DNA of 64,000 nt from Parvibaculum sp039973015. Its GTDB lineage: Bacteria > Pseudomonadota > Alphaproteobacteria > Parvibaculales > Parvibaculaceae. The notes beneath the pieces are model-generated. The model worked only from the letters and a program-made list of their open reading frames with translations, searched no databases and had not been told where the DNA came from. The position numbers and the translations under genes were made by a program. Shown here in pieces: positions 1 through 8,450 of this stretch (positions within the stretch are counted from its first letter, which is position 1; every line of letters starts with the position of its first letter). Location of the stretch: positions 248,001-312,000 of the forward strand of contig NZ_JBDWLT010000008.1 of the NCBI RefSeq assembly GCF_039973015.1, read 5' to 3'.

Positions 1-668
1 CGCCGCTGACTCTCCATCGTCGGTGCTTCGAGAATGCCGCGCAGCCGCACGCCATAGGCCCGCGCAGCGATGTGCGCTATGCCGATGAAATGGCCGAGCA
101 GACCGTGCCGGAAGAAGCCGCGCGCGAAGAGGGAAATGCGGCGCCGGAAGCCTGCGGGCCTCTTGTCCCAGTAAGTGCGGCTCTTTTCGTCGAGTTGCGG
201 ACGAATGAAGCGTTCATAGTCGGCGATATTCTCGCGCCTGTCCCCGCGCCCGAAAAAGCGGAAGAAGTGCTCGTAGCTCGGCAAGTGCGCCGCACCCGCA
301 AGCTTCAGCTTGACCAGCGCCACATGGGTCGGATTGAGATCAAGGGCGGTCACGCGCACTGGAGCTGCCGTCATGTAGGACAGCGCATTGCAACCGCCGG
401 AGGCGATCGTGACGATCCGCGTATCCGCGCTCATGTCGGCATGAAGGTCCATCGCGGCGATATCGACGTCGGGATCTTCCCATATCTGCGGATAGACAAG
501 ACCCGTAAAGAGCCAGGTGAAAAGACGTTCGGTCAGCCCTTCCCTGGAAACCGCCTTGTGACGATGGACAGCCGCGCTCAGGCGGCGGCGAACGTCGCGC
601 CTGCCCCCGGCAACGGCAGCATCCTCGGCAAGCGTTTCACTGGTCGCTTCGGCGGTCGTGTCTGACAA
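1..668 (-). CDS. btaA: BtaA-like S-adenosylmethionine:diacylglycerol 3-amino-3-carboxypropyltransferase (3' end outside window)
   Basis: This minus-strand frame is open from a TTG start at 668 to the window edge, so about 222 N-terminal residues are visible and the C-terminus is missing. The TTG is chosen because GGAG lies 8 nt upstream. The protein reads like the DUF3419/BtaA family: a WEDPDVD motif is followed by a Rossmann-type IASGGCNALSYM loop and then by ALDLNPTHVALVKLK. BtaA moves the 3-amino-3-carboxypropyl group of SAM onto diacylglycerol, the first step to betaine lipids that replace phospholipids under phosphate starvation. The partner methyltransferase BtaB would lie beyond the window if it is adjacent. 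A Pho-box-like repeat lies upstream on the same strand. Family assignment is good; substrate is inferred. Confidence 0.85.
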   Translation of the reverse strand, partial: MSDTTAEATSETLAEDAAVAGGRRDVRRRLSAAVHRHKAVSREGLTERLFTWLFTGLVYPQIWEDPDVDIAAMDLHADMSADTRIVTIASGGCNALSYMTAAPVRVTALDLNPTHVALVKLKLAGAAHLPSYEHFFRFFGRGDRRENIADYERFIRPQLDEKSRTYWDKRPAGFRRRISLFARGFFRHGLLGHFIGIAHIAARAYGVRLRGILEAPTMESQR

Positions 669-726
669 GGGGTCACTCCGTTTGCAGATGGCCGACTCGC
701 TTTGCGCGCGGCCCTGACTTGCTGCT

Positions 727-755
727 ACAGCGTTTGCGTAACGTTCGTGTGACGG
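727..755 (-). promoter_or_regulatory. Possible Pho box upstream of btaA
   Basis: Read on the minus strand, three 7-mers recur every 11 bp: CCGTCAC, ACGTTAC and ACGCTGT, separated by ACGA and GCAA. This 7-4-7-4-7 spacing is that of PhoB sites (consensus CTGTCAT, N4, CTGTCAT). Only the first copy matches well; the third is poor. The box ends about 59 nt before the btaA start, a suitable distance for an activator site next to a -10 element. Support comes from the spacing and from the known phosphate control of betaine-lipid genes in rhizobia. Confidence 0.4.
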
Positions 756-934
756 CCTCGCGACGCCGCAGCTTCCGAATCGGAAAGAGAGGCGTATAGT
801 TCGAGGGAACGAACCGAAAAAACCCCAGGAAACACCGTCTTCCGGTCGTATCGGCAAGGCTCGCCGGATTCGGCAAAGAATGACGTCCAGCCAGCAGGCG
901 CGGTCATCCCGCGCCAAAATCCGGATTTATTCTC

Positions 935-2755
935 GTGGACTCGCGCGCAACCACGTCCCGGACGGACAGCCCTTCGGATTCCAGCCCGCTTTGGCGCCTG
1001 GTCCCGCTTGTTCACCGCCACAAGTGGCGCTTCTGGGGTGGCATGTCGCTCATCAATGGGGGGCGGCTGCTCGAAGCCTTCATGCCCCTCTTCCTCAAGA
1101 TGGGGATCGACAGGATCGCTGCGGAGGATTACCGCCTCGCGCTTCCTGCCCTCGCGATCCTCGGCCTCATGGTGCTGCGCTATATCGCCTTCAATCGCGG
1201 CCGCCGTTATGTCCGGGAAGTCGGCGTCGCCGTCGCCTATGAACTGCGCCAGCGGCTCTACTGGCATCTTGAGCTTCAGGGGCCGCGCTTCTTCTCGCGC
1301 TACACCACGGGCGACCTGATGGCGCGCGCCATCAACGACATCACGCTGATCCGGCAGTTGGTCGGCATGGGCACCCGGCTCCTTTTCGTGCTGGGCTTTT
1401 CCGGCATCATCGCCTTCATTTTCATGTTCTATCAGTCGCCCTGGCTCACGCTTTGGCTGCTGCCGGCGCTGCCGGTCTTCGCTGTTCTGGGATGGATCAT
1501 CGCGAAACGGATATTCACCCAGTCGACCCAGGTACAGGAAGGCTTCTCCACTCTTTCCGCGCAGGTGCAGGAAAACCTCAACGGCATCCGCACCATCCAG
1601 ACCCACGCACAGGAAGAGCGCGAGACAGAACGCTTCGAGGCCACCTCGGACGCTTACGCGCGCGACTATTACAAGCTGATGTTCCTGAACTCCGGCCTCA
1701 CCTCCGCCATGCTGGTCGCGACGGGCTTCACGACGCTTCTCGTCGTCGGCTATGGCGGCATGCAAGTGATCGAGGGCGTGATCACGCTCGGCACGTTCAC
1801 CGCTTTCATCTTCTACCTCAACATGATGCTCGCTCCGATCCGTGAAGGCGGGATCATGGTCACCCTCTTCCAGCGCGGCGGTTCGGCGGCCGCGCGCATC
1901 TTCGATATTCTCGATCACGAGCCCGAAATCCGCGACGCGCCCGAAGCATCCCCGCTGAACGAGGTCGGCGGCGCAGTCACATTGAATCATCTCTCCTATG
2001 TCCATCCCGCCAGCAGCGGCGATGAGGGCTGGCCCGCGCTCAACGATGTCACGCTCGATATCAAGAAAGGCGAGATGATTGCTCTGCTGGGCCGGGTCGG
2101 TTCGGGCAAATCCACATTGCTCAGGCTGATCGTGCGGCTGCTCGACCCGCCGCCCGGCACCGTCTATCTCGACGGGCGCGACATCCGCATGCTGCCGCTC
2201 GCGCAGGTCCGCAGCCAGATCGCCATGGTGCCGCAGGATCCGTTTCTCTTTGCGACGCATATTGCGCAGAATATTTCCTACGATAATCCGGAGCGGACAA
2301 CGGAGGAGGTCTGGCGCGCGGCTGAAAGCGCCGACCTCGAAACCACAATCCGCCGCTTTCCCGAACGCCTCGAAACGCTGGTTGGCGAGCGCGGCGTGAC
2401 ACTTTCCGGCGGTCAGAAACAGCGTGCAAGCCTCGCCCGCGGCCTCATCCGGGAAACGCCTGTCCTCCTCCTCGACGATTGCTTCTCATCCGTCGACACG
2501 GAGACGGAAGAATTCATTCTTTCGCGGCTGAAGGAACTCAGGCACGGCCGCACCACCCTCATGGTGTCGCATCGCGTCTCGACCGCACGCCATGCCGACC
2601 GGATCGTCGTTCTCGACCAGGGGCGTGTCGCGGAGGTCGGGACACACAAGGAATTGCTCGCCAAGGGCGGGCTCTATGCCACGCTGGAACGTCAGCAAGG
2701 CCGCCGCGACGAACTTGAGCAGACCATCGCGGACGAAACCGGAGGTGATTCATGA
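935..2755 (+). CDS. ABC exporter half-transporter, subunit A (degenerate catalytic site)
   Basis: This is a 606-residue half-transporter of the MdlA/YheI type: a six-helix type I exporter membrane domain (about residues 25-330) followed by a nucleotide-binding domain. Walker A GRVGSGKS is at 386-393 and a canonical LSGGQ signature at 490-494. Walker B reads LLLDD, so Asp515 replaces the usual catalytic glutamate. That is the degenerate-site subunit pattern of heterodimeric exporters. The start is a GTG without a strong ribosome-binding site. The stop overlaps the next gene by 4 bp (ATGA), so the two are co-translated and most likely form one heterodimer in the inner membrane. Substrate is unknown; multidrug or lipid export is typical for the family. 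Confidence 0.9.
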   Translation: MDSRATTSRTDSPSDSSPLWRLVPLVHRHKWRFWGGMSLINGGRLLEAFMPLFLKMGIDRIAAEDYRLALPALAILGLMVLRYIAFNRGRRYVREVGVAVAYELRQRLYWHLELQGPRFFSRYTTGDLMARAINDITLIRQLVGMGTRLLFVLGFSGIIAFIFMFYQSPWLTLWLLPALPVFAVLGWIIAKRIFTQSTQVQEGFSTLSAQVQENLNGIRTIQTHAQEERETERFEATSDAYARDYYKLMFLNSGLTSAMLVATGFTTLLVVGYGGMQVIEGVITLGTFTAFIFYLNMMLAPIREGGIMVTLFQRGGSAAARIFDILDHEPEIRDAPEASPLNEVGGAVTLNHLSYVHPASSGDEGWPALNDVTLDIKKGEMIALLGRVGSGKSTLLRLIVRLLDPPPGTVYLDGRDIRMLPLAQVRSQIAMVPQDPFLFATHIAQNISYDNPERTTEEVWRAAESADLETTIRRFPERLETLVGERGVTLSGGQKQRASLARGLIRETPVLLLDDCFSSVDTETEEFILSRLKELRHGRTTLMVSHRVSTARHADRIVVLDQGRVAEVGTHKELLAKGGLYATLERQQGRRDELEQTIADETGGDS

Positions 2756-4644
2756 GCGACGCCCCGGCGCCCCGTCCTGCCCGCCGCGACCATTCCGTTT
2801 TCGACGACGAGATGGAAACGCGCGGCTTCGATTTTTCGCTCCTCATCCGCCTCATGAGCTGGATGCGGCCTTATCGCCGCATCGCTTTCCTCGCGCTCGT
2901 CTTCGTCCTGCTGGCGGCCAGCGCCGCCGTGCTGGCGCCGGTCGTGGTCAGCCGTGTCGTCGTGGACGGCATTCTTCTCCCCGCAGGCAATGAAGGGGCG
3001 CCCGATTTCGGTCAGAAGGCGCTCAATGGGTGGCTCTCCGGCTTCATGGCGGTTCATCCCCTCATCTCGGCATGCATTCTCTATGGCTTCTGGACGTTGC
3101 TATGGGCGCTGTTCGGCCACGGTTTCCGCACCATGCTGGCGCGCACCGTTCTCAATGGACTGCGCGATCTCCGGCGCGACCTTTTCGCTCATCTCGAAAA
3201 CCTGCCATCGAGCTTCTACGACCGCGTTGCCGTTGGCCGTGTGATGACGCGTCTCACCAACGATGTCGAAACGCTGTTTGAATTGCTGGCGGGCTTCGGC
3301 GTTCTGCTCGGCGAGTTCGTTCCCTTTTTCGCCGCCGTGTCGGTGATGCTGGCGCTCAATCCGACGCTCACATTCGAACTCATGCTGCTCCTGCCGGTCG
3401 CGGCGCTTGCCACCTGGATATTCCGGCGTGTCTCGCGGCAGGTCTATCGCGGCATTCGGTCAAGCCTCTCGCGGCTCAACGAGAACCTGCAGGAGAACCT
3501 TTCCGGCATCGAAGTGGTGCAGCTTTATGGCCGCGAAAAGATCAATTACGAGCGCTATACGGAGATCAACGAGGAGAACCGCGAACAGGAAGACCTCGCC
3601 GTCCGCATCGAGAGTTATTACGGCCCGGCCATGGACAGCATGGCCTTTCTCGCCATGGCAGCGATCGTGTGGTTCGGCGGGCATCATGTGTTGTCAGGCG
3701 CGGCGACGCTCGGCAGCGTCATCCTCTTTGCGCAATTTGCCGACATGATGTTCCGGCCCATCGTCGCGATGGGCGAACAATGGAATGTCGTCTTCCGCGC
3801 GATGGCGAGCTGCGAGCGCATCTTTCAGGCGCTGGACTGGAAGGAAGCACTGCAGAAGCCCGTGGAACCGAAGGAGCTGCCCGCCGATCTCAAGGGCGAT
3901 GTGCGTTTCAACCATCTCACTTTCGGTTATACGCCGGGCACGACAATTCTGAAGGATGTGACGTTCGACATTGCGCCGGGCGAGCGCATCGCAATCGTCG
4001 GGCCGACGGGTTCGGGAAAGACGAGCCTCATCCGCCTGCTCTGCCGCTTCTACGATGTTCCGGCAAACAGCATCATGATCGACGGCGTCGATATCATGGA
4101 TGTGGACCCCTCCGAGATCAGGAAGCGCATCGGTGTGGTGTTGCAGGATTTCCATATTTTCTCGGGCACAGTTTACGACAATATCATCCTCGGCAATCCG
4201 AAGGTCACGCGGGAGGATGCGCGCCGCGCCGCGCGTCTCGTTCATGCCGATCCCTTTATCCGCCTGCTGCCCCAAGGCTATGACACGGTGCTGACGGAGC
4301 GCGGGCGAAACCTCAGCCACGGCCAGCGCCAGCTTCTCGCCTTTGCCCGCGTCCTCGCAATGGACCCCGAAGTGCTGATCCTCGACGAAGCGACGGCCAG
4401 CATCGACACGGAAACGGAACTCATTATTCAGGATGCGCTCGCCAAGGTGACCGAGGGACGAACCTCCGTCATCATCGCGCACCGGCTGCAAACGATCAGG
4501 GAAGCGAACCGGATCGTCGTTCTCACGGGCGGCGAGGTCCGCGAGATCGGTACGCATGAAGAACTCATGGCGCAGGGCGGCCTCTACAAGACGCTCTATG
4601 AATTGCAGGTGCAGGATCTTGGCTCGAGCGGCGCAGCTTCCTGA
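2752..4644 (+). CDS. ABC exporter half-transporter, subunit B
   Basis: This 630-residue partner of the preceding gene has the same membrane-domain then nucleotide-binding-domain layout, of MdlB/YheH type. Walker A GPTGSGKT is at 417-424. Walker B is canonical (VLILDE, Glu546), but the signature is LSHGQ (521-525) rather than LSGGQ. Because each signature works with the Walker sites of the other subunit, this variant pairs with the Asp515 site of subunit A to make one degenerate ATPase site, and the second site is consensus. This is the arrangement known from TM287/288 and BmrCD. The 4-bp overlap supports a fixed stoichiometry. Substrate is unknown. Confidence 0.9.
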   Translation: MSDAPAPRPARRDHSVFDDEMETRGFDFSLLIRLMSWMRPYRRIAFLALVFVLLAASAAVLAPVVVSRVVVDGILLPAGNEGAPDFGQKALNGWLSGFMAVHPLISACILYGFWTLLWALFGHGFRTMLARTVLNGLRDLRRDLFAHLENLPSSFYDRVAVGRVMTRLTNDVETLFELLAGFGVLLGEFVPFFAAVSVMLALNPTLTFELMLLLPVAALATWIFRRVSRQVYRGIRSSLSRLNENLQENLSGIEVVQLYGREKINYERYTEINEENREQEDLAVRIESYYGPAMDSMAFLAMAAIVWFGGHHVLSGAATLGSVILFAQFADMMFRPIVAMGEQWNVVFRAMASCERIFQALDWKEALQKPVEPKELPADLKGDVRFNHLTFGYTPGTTILKDVTFDIAPGERIAIVGPTGSGKTSLIRLLCRFYDVPANSIMIDGVDIMDVDPSEIRKRIGVVLQDFHIFSGTVYDNIILGNPKVTREDARRAARLVHADPFIRLLPQGYDTVLTERGRNLSHGQRQLLAFARVLAMDPEVLILDEATASIDTETELIIQDALAKVTEGRTSVIIAHRLQTIREANRIVVLTGGEVREIGTHEELMAQGGLYKTLYELQVQDLGSSGAAS

Positions 4645-4719
4645 TGCGGCGGGAGTTGCTCCCCGATGGGAGCTGAAGTAGCGTCAATATCAGTTGAAAC
4701 GCAATGAGTGGCCCTTCTT

Positions 4720-5154
4720 ATGACCGAGCATGTCTTGCCTTTTGCCCTTCCTGCCCAGCTCGATCCGGCTCTTTCCGGCATCTCCGACTACTGGCGCAGT
4801 CTCATTCGCGGCAAGGCGAGCAATATGCCTTACTGGGATGATGTGAAGCTCTCCGAGCTTGGGAGCGGCGCGGATAGCGCAATGCTGATGACAGTCTTCG
4901 ACAAGCCGCAGCGGTTCCGCGTTGAAATTGCCGGCAAGGAAATCAGCTCGCGATATAGCGGCGAGCTACAGGGCACATTCACCGACGAGATCGACGTCCA
5001 CTCTCCGATCGAGTTTCTGCGGGCGCAAGCAAGCGCAACCGCGGAAGGCAGGGTGCCGACCTATTACGCAACTGAAGACTATGCGCGGCTTCTCCTTCCC
5101 CTCTGGGGCGAAGGACATGTAGGCATGTTGCTCGCGGGCTATTCCTGGGCCTGA
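4720..5154 (+). CDS. PAS-fold protein of the PAS_5 (PF07310) type
   Basis: This 144-residue soluble protein has no signal peptide or membrane segment. An N-terminal YWRSLIRGKA segment precedes an acidic MPYWDD turn and alternating beta strands (RFRVEIAGKEISSRYSG), and it ends with LLAGYSW. This resembles the small alphaproteobacterial PAS_5 proteins, whose ligand and role are mostly unknown. The ATG at 4720 was preferred to the in-frame GTG at 4708; neither has a convincing ribosome-binding site. The stop lies 3 bp from the stop of the convergent sugar kinase. The assignment is from pattern only. Confidence 0.6.
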   Translation: MTEHVLPFALPAQLDPALSGISDYWRSLIRGKASNMPYWDDVKLSELGSGADSAMLMTVFDKPQRFRVEIAGKEISSRYSGELQGTFTDEIDVHSPIEFLRAQASATAEGRVPTYYATEDYARLLLPLWGEGHVGMLLAGYSWA

Positions 5155-5157
5155 CGA

Positions 5158-6096
5158 TCAGAGTTCTTCTATCGATATTTGCGGCAGAAGCCGCTCCACA
5201 TCGTCCGTCCGGCAGAGTTCCGTGCCGGGCGACAGGAGCGCCGCCGTGCCCCCGGCCATTCCGGCCCTCAATGCCTCGCTCATGCTCTCGCCCGATGCAA
5301 GCGCATTGATCAGCATGGCGAGGAAACTGTCTCCTGCGCCGACCGAACTCACCGGCGTAATTTCCGGTGCCCGCCCTCGCCAGCTCCCTTCCTCGCAGAC
5401 AAGCATTGCGCCGTCGGCACCCAGCGTCACAGCGACGGCATCCGCCTTTTTCTCACCAACAAGACTGCGGGCTGCATCGAGCGTTTCCTTGTCCGTCTGG
5501 ATGGGCAGGCCAGTAAGCTCGCGCAATTCGCGGAGGTTCGGTTTGATCAGATAGGGGCGCTCACGAAGTGCTGCGGCGAGAGCCGCGCCCGATGTATCGA
5601 CGGCAAGCCTTGCGCCCAGTTTGCGCGTTATATGTGCGATCTCGGCATAGGCCTCGTCCGGCGCGCCCGGCGGAAGACTTCCGCTCGCCACGACAAATGA
5701 AACGCCGTTCATCGCCTCCAGAGCGCCCCTCGTCGCGGTCCAGGCCGCCTTGTCCAATACCGGTCCGGCCAAAACGAACCGGAACTCGTTCCCGGTCTGC
5801 CGTTCGAAGGCGGTGAAACTCTCGCGGGTCTCTCCCGCCAGAGGGATAACGACATCCTCTATCCCCTCGCGCTCGACCAGCTCCTGCAAAACCCTGCCCG
5901 TCACCCCGCCTGCCGGATAGAGCGCCGTCACATCCGCGCCCGCCCGCAAGAGAACGCGCGCCACGTTTATGCCGCCGCCACCGGGGTCGCGATGGGCCTC
6001 GCCACACCGCATCTTGACCTCAGCTTCGATGCGTTCCACGGACGTCGAAACGTCCACGGCAGGATTCAGGGTGAGAGTGACGAGCTTTACTGACAT
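5158..6096 (-). CDS. PfkB-family sugar-phosphate kinase (1-phosphofructokinase / phosphofructokinase-2 type)
   Basis: This 312-residue PfkB/ribokinase-fold kinase has the N-terminal TLTLNPAVD of 1-phosphofructokinase and Pfk-2. The glycine-rich DPGGGGINVAR substrate segment is at about 38-47, VASGSLPPG follows, DTSG is at 167-170, and the ATP-site GAGD is at 253-256 with Asp256 as catalytic base. It phosphorylates fructose-6-phosphate, fructose-1-phosphate or tagatose-6-phosphate; the sequence alone does not decide which. No PTS or fructose operon adjoins it, so a minor Pfk-2-like role is a reasonable guess. AGGA lies upstream of the ATG. It is the only central sugar-metabolism gene in this part of the window. 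Confidence 0.88.
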   Translation of the reverse strand: MSVKLVTLTLNPAVDVSTSVERIEAEVKMRCGEAHRDPGGGGINVARVLLRAGADVTALYPAGGVTGRVLQELVEREGIEDVVIPLAGETRESFTAFERQTGNEFRFVLAGPVLDKAAWTATRGALEAMNGVSFVVASGSLPPGAPDEAYAEIAHITRKLGARLAVDTSGAALAAALRERPYLIKPNLRELRELTGLPIQTDKETLDAARSLVGEKKADAVAVTLGADGAMLVCEEGSWRGRAPEITPVSSVGAGDSFLAMLINALASGESMSEALRAGMAGGTAALLSPGTELCRTDDVERLLPQISIEEL

Positions 6097-6164
6097 ATCC
6101 GGTTCCTGTTTCCTTCGGACCTGAAGTTCAGCTTAACGGATCGGCGGAACCGGGGAACCATTCA

Positions 6165-6653
6165 TCAGCAGCGCTGAATGATCGCAGAGGTATTGCTGTT
6201 TCCGTACTGCTCGGCCAGCGCTTCGTGCCCGTTACCCTTCTGGATGACATAGGACTTGTTGTTCTGGCCGTCCTGAATGCTGCCGGCGAGGTTGTTGCTG
6301 CCCTGCTGGCTCGCATAGGCGGAATTGCCAAAGCCGTTCTGCGTGGCAAGAGCCAGGTTTCCGCCGTTGAAAAATGTACTGCAACTATTCCCGTGGAGTT
6401 TGCTGCCCGACGTGGCCGGCCGTCCACCTCTCTGCACGGCCTTCATGACCTTTCTTTCGGACTTGAAACGCTCCAGCGTATTTGTCGCCGTCCAGGTTTC
6501 AACACTCGTCCCCTTCTTGTTCTGCTTGACGATCGAGTAGTTCAGATCGCCTGTCTGCAGGACGCTAGCCCCGCTGCCGGCCCAGGCTGCGGGCGCCCCG
6601 GCCAGAAGCGTGAAGGCGATTGCCGTTGCTGCGAATGCTCGTGTCTTTTTCAT
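6165..6653 (-). CDS. Curlin-repeat protein, possible CsgB-like minor subunit
   Basis: This 162-residue secreted protein has a signal peptide ending near AWA (23-25). Two curlin-like units follow at the start of the mature chain (GASVLQTGDLN, YSIVKQNKKG). A basic non-repeat stretch lies at about 55-88, and five more curlin-like units (N-x-A-x3-Q-x-G-x2-N) run to the C-terminus. Two cysteines are unusual for a curlin: one in the GNSCST segment and one as the final residue. Insertion and cysteines suggest a nucleator or anchor (CsgB-like) role rather than the main fibre subunit, but this is inference. The gene is divergent from the second curlin across a 270-bp region. AGGAGAG precedes the ATG. 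Confidence 0.75.
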   Translation of the reverse strand: MKKTRAFAATAIAFTLLAGAPAAWAGSGASVLQTGDLNYSIVKQNKKGTSVETWTATNTLERFKSERKVMKAVQRGGRPATSGSKLHGNSCSTFFNGGNLALATQNGFGNSAYASQQGSNNLAGSIQDGQNNKSYVIQKGNGHEALAEQYGNSNTSAIIQRC

Positions 6654-6923
6654 CTTTCTCTCCTGCGTCTTTGCCGTTCCCGCGGGAACCTTGTCCGCTT
6701 TTCTACAGAGAAGGCGGTGATCGGCGGCTGAAGCAGATGTTCATCTGCCGTTCAGATGAGATCACCCCGAGGCGGGCTGACGCTTTTTCGCGTTGCCTCA
6801 AAAAGACCTTGTCGCTGAACGGAATATGAATGGCGGGTTCAGGCAGCGCTCAGCACGAGCCCGCTACAACTTGCATCGTCAACAGGACGAGCCCCGAGGG
6901 CCGATCCAAACAGGAGATGCAAA

Positions 6924-7427
6924 ATGAAAAAGTTTCTACTCACGACGAGCACCATCGCAGCCCTGATCGCGGTCGGCGTCACGAGCGCCAATGCCGGCAA
7001 CTCGGCCTCCGTCTATCAGAGCGGTCGTCACAATACCGGCGTCTACACGCAGAACGGCTACCACAACAAGGGCGCCATCGACACTGCCGGTCACGGCAAC
7101 TACTCCAAGGCCACGCAGCAGGGCGAGTGGAACTATCTCTACCAGCAGCAGCTCGGCAACCGGAACGCCGCCCTCACCGACCAGTACGGCCGCAACAACT
7201 ACGCGGTGACGGGTCAGGAAGGCCGCAACAACTCTTCCGCGACGATCCAGACCGGCCGCAACAACACCGCGGGCACCGCCCAGATCGGCAAAAACCACAA
7301 GGCGACGACCGATCAGTGGGGCTCGAACAACACCGCCGCCACGATCCAGGTTGGCAACGGCCAGAAGGCGAACACCGTCCAGACCGGCAAGGGTAACACC
7401 TCGGTCGTCATCCAGGGCGGCTACTAA
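6924..7427 (+). CDS. csgA: Curlin (CsgA-like amyloid fibre subunit)
   Basis: This 167-residue protein has a Sec signal peptide ending near residue 24 (SANA). The mature chain is almost entirely 11-12-residue curlin units of the type N-x-A-x3-Q-x-G-x2-N, about a dozen in tandem, rich in Asn, Gln, Gly and Thr. Such strands stack into the cross-beta amyloid of curli, which holds biofilms and adheres to surfaces. AGGAG lies close before the ATG. A CsgH gene follows 66 bp downstream on the same strand, as in other alphaproteobacterial curli loci. The outer-membrane secretion channel CsgG and its partners CsgE and CsgF are not in this window. Confidence 0.88.
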   Translation: MKKFLLTTSTIAALIAVGVTSANAGNSASVYQSGRHNTGVYTQNGYHNKGAIDTAGHGNYSKATQQGEWNYLYQQQLGNRNAALTDQYGRNNYAVTGQEGRNNSSATIQTGRNNTAGTAQIGKNHKATTDQWGSNNTAATIQVGNGQKANTVQTGKGNTSVVIQGGY

Positions 7428-7493
7428 GCGGATTTCATCGGGGGACGGCTTCGGCCGTCTCCCGCGACGTCCCCCAAAAACGGGAGCAGAACA

Positions 7494-7850
7494 ATGCGAC
7501 TCAAATGGACCTCATTGGTACTCGTACCCATCGTCTTCGGCTGCGCGGCGGCCACAGCGTCGCCGCCCGCTCCCGAAGCATGCGAAATCCGCGCTATTGA
7601 AACGGCCTCCGGGCTGCGGCTTGAAAGCGTCGTCTATGGCGCACCGGGCGAAGCAGGCTCCTACGCCATGTCTCTCGAACGCACAGGTTCCGGCGGCACG
7701 TCGGAAGTGCGGCAAGGCGGCGACTTCGTGATCGAGGATGGCGGCGAAACCGTCGTATCCGTCACGGAGTTCAATCGCGGTGCGCGCGAAAGCCTTCACG
7801 CGTATATGACGGTCGAGAACGGCTACGACAGTTATAGCTGCGGGCTTTGA
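7494..7850 (+). CDS. csgH: CsgH-type curli chaperone/inhibitor
   Basis: This 118-residue secreted protein has a short hydrophobic leader (first ~22 residues, with Cys17). A compact beta-rich domain begins CEIRAIETASGLRLE and contains GSGGTSEVRQGGDF, which strongly resembles alphaproteobacterial CsgH. Paired cysteines near the start and end of the domain (CEIR, YSCGL) could form a disulfide. CsgH is the periplasmic alphaproteobacterial counterpart of CsgC and prevents premature amyloid formation by CsgA. Its position just after the curlin fits co-transcription. GGGAG lies 7 nt before the ATG. The alternative is a lipoprotein variant, given the cysteine in the leader. Confidence 0.82.
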   Translation: MRLKWTSLVLVPIVFGCAAATASPPAPEACEIRAIETASGLRLESVVYGAPGEAGSYAMSLERTGSGGTSEVRQGGDFVIEDGGETVVSVTEFNRGARESLHAYMTVENGYDSYSCGL

Positions 7851-7858
7851 CCTCCGCT

Positions 7859-8344
7859 TCACCGCCCCAGCCGGTAGTGATCGAACCATAATACGCGCAG
7901 TTGCTGACCTTGCGGCGTGTAGCCGATGAGACAGAGCCCCGAAGGTTCGACCGGATTGTTGCCCAGCACCCTGTTTTCATAAATCGCAGCGCATCCCGCG
8001 AGTTTCTCGCCGGGATGCGCTTTCGACCAGCGGCAAAGCTCCTCGTGTCCATCGATCATCAGCCGGTCGGTCAGCCGTTTTCCGCGCCAGGCCGGCGCGA
8101 TAAAGCTCCGGCAGAAAGCGAACTTCTCGCGCATCCTTGGAAGAATCTGGATGTCCGCCGTCAGACAGCCCGCAATTTCGTCACCGGCGTATATCGCGAT
8201 CACCATCTCTTCGGCGCGCCGCTCCGGCGATGTATCGGCGGGGAGGATTCCTTCGCGCTTCCACATGGCAATTGCGTCGTTCATGGCGCCCCGGTCTTGC
8301 CGATGCCAGACGCGCCGGTAGTCGACGGTCTCCGCTTCTGCCAT
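7859..8344 (-). CDS. GNAT-like acyltransferase, hypothetical
   Basis: This protein of about 161 residues has a GNAT-like alpha/beta pattern: an N-terminal beta-alpha unit with a WKREGILP stretch, strands at EMVIAIYAG and GCLTADIQI, a SFIAPAWRGKRL segment in the place of the acetyl-CoA pyrophosphate loop (R-G-K), and a C-terminal half with LCLIGYTP. The ATG at 8344 is preferred to the one at 8386 because GGAAGAG lies just upstream. It resembles N-acyltransferases (autoinducer- or acyl-amino-acid-synthase-like) more than classical ribosomal acetyltransferases, but the assignment is weak. It converges on csgH with 8 bp between the stops. Confidence 0.6.
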   Translation of the reverse strand: MAEAETVDYRRVWHRQDRGAMNDAIAMWKREGILPADTSPERRAEEMVIAIYAGDEIAGCLTADIQILPRMREKFAFCRSFIAPAWRGKRLTDRLMIDGHEELCRWSKAHPGEKLAGCAAIYENRVLGNNPVEPSGLCLIGYTPQGQQLRVLWFDHYRLGR

Positions 8345-8361
8345 TTTTCTCTTCCCGCAAT

Positions 8362-8396
8362 AAAAAGGGACGGCCAGTTTCAGCACCAGCCGTCCC
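8362..8396 (-). terminator. Rho-independent terminator of the BVMO gene
   Basis: On the minus strand an 8-bp stem (GGGACGGC with GCCGTCCC) encloses a 14-nt loop and is followed by TTTTTATT. It lies about 55 nt past the stop of the monooxygenase gene, just before the downstream GNAT-like gene. Confidence 0.8.
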
Positions 8397-8450
8397 TCGG
8401 GAAAGAGGTCACAAGGTCCAGATTGGAGCGGCCCTTCTCCTCAACGCATC

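Noticed and set aside
725..2260. Minus-strand frame of 511 codons opposite the first ABC subunit
   Set aside because: It is antisense to a gene with full ABC motifs and has no domain of its own; it is open only because of high GC.
6924..7427. Short repeats that at first resemble a CRISPR-like array
   Set aside because: The repeats are codon-level repeats of a curlin protein with no spacer pattern and no cas genes.
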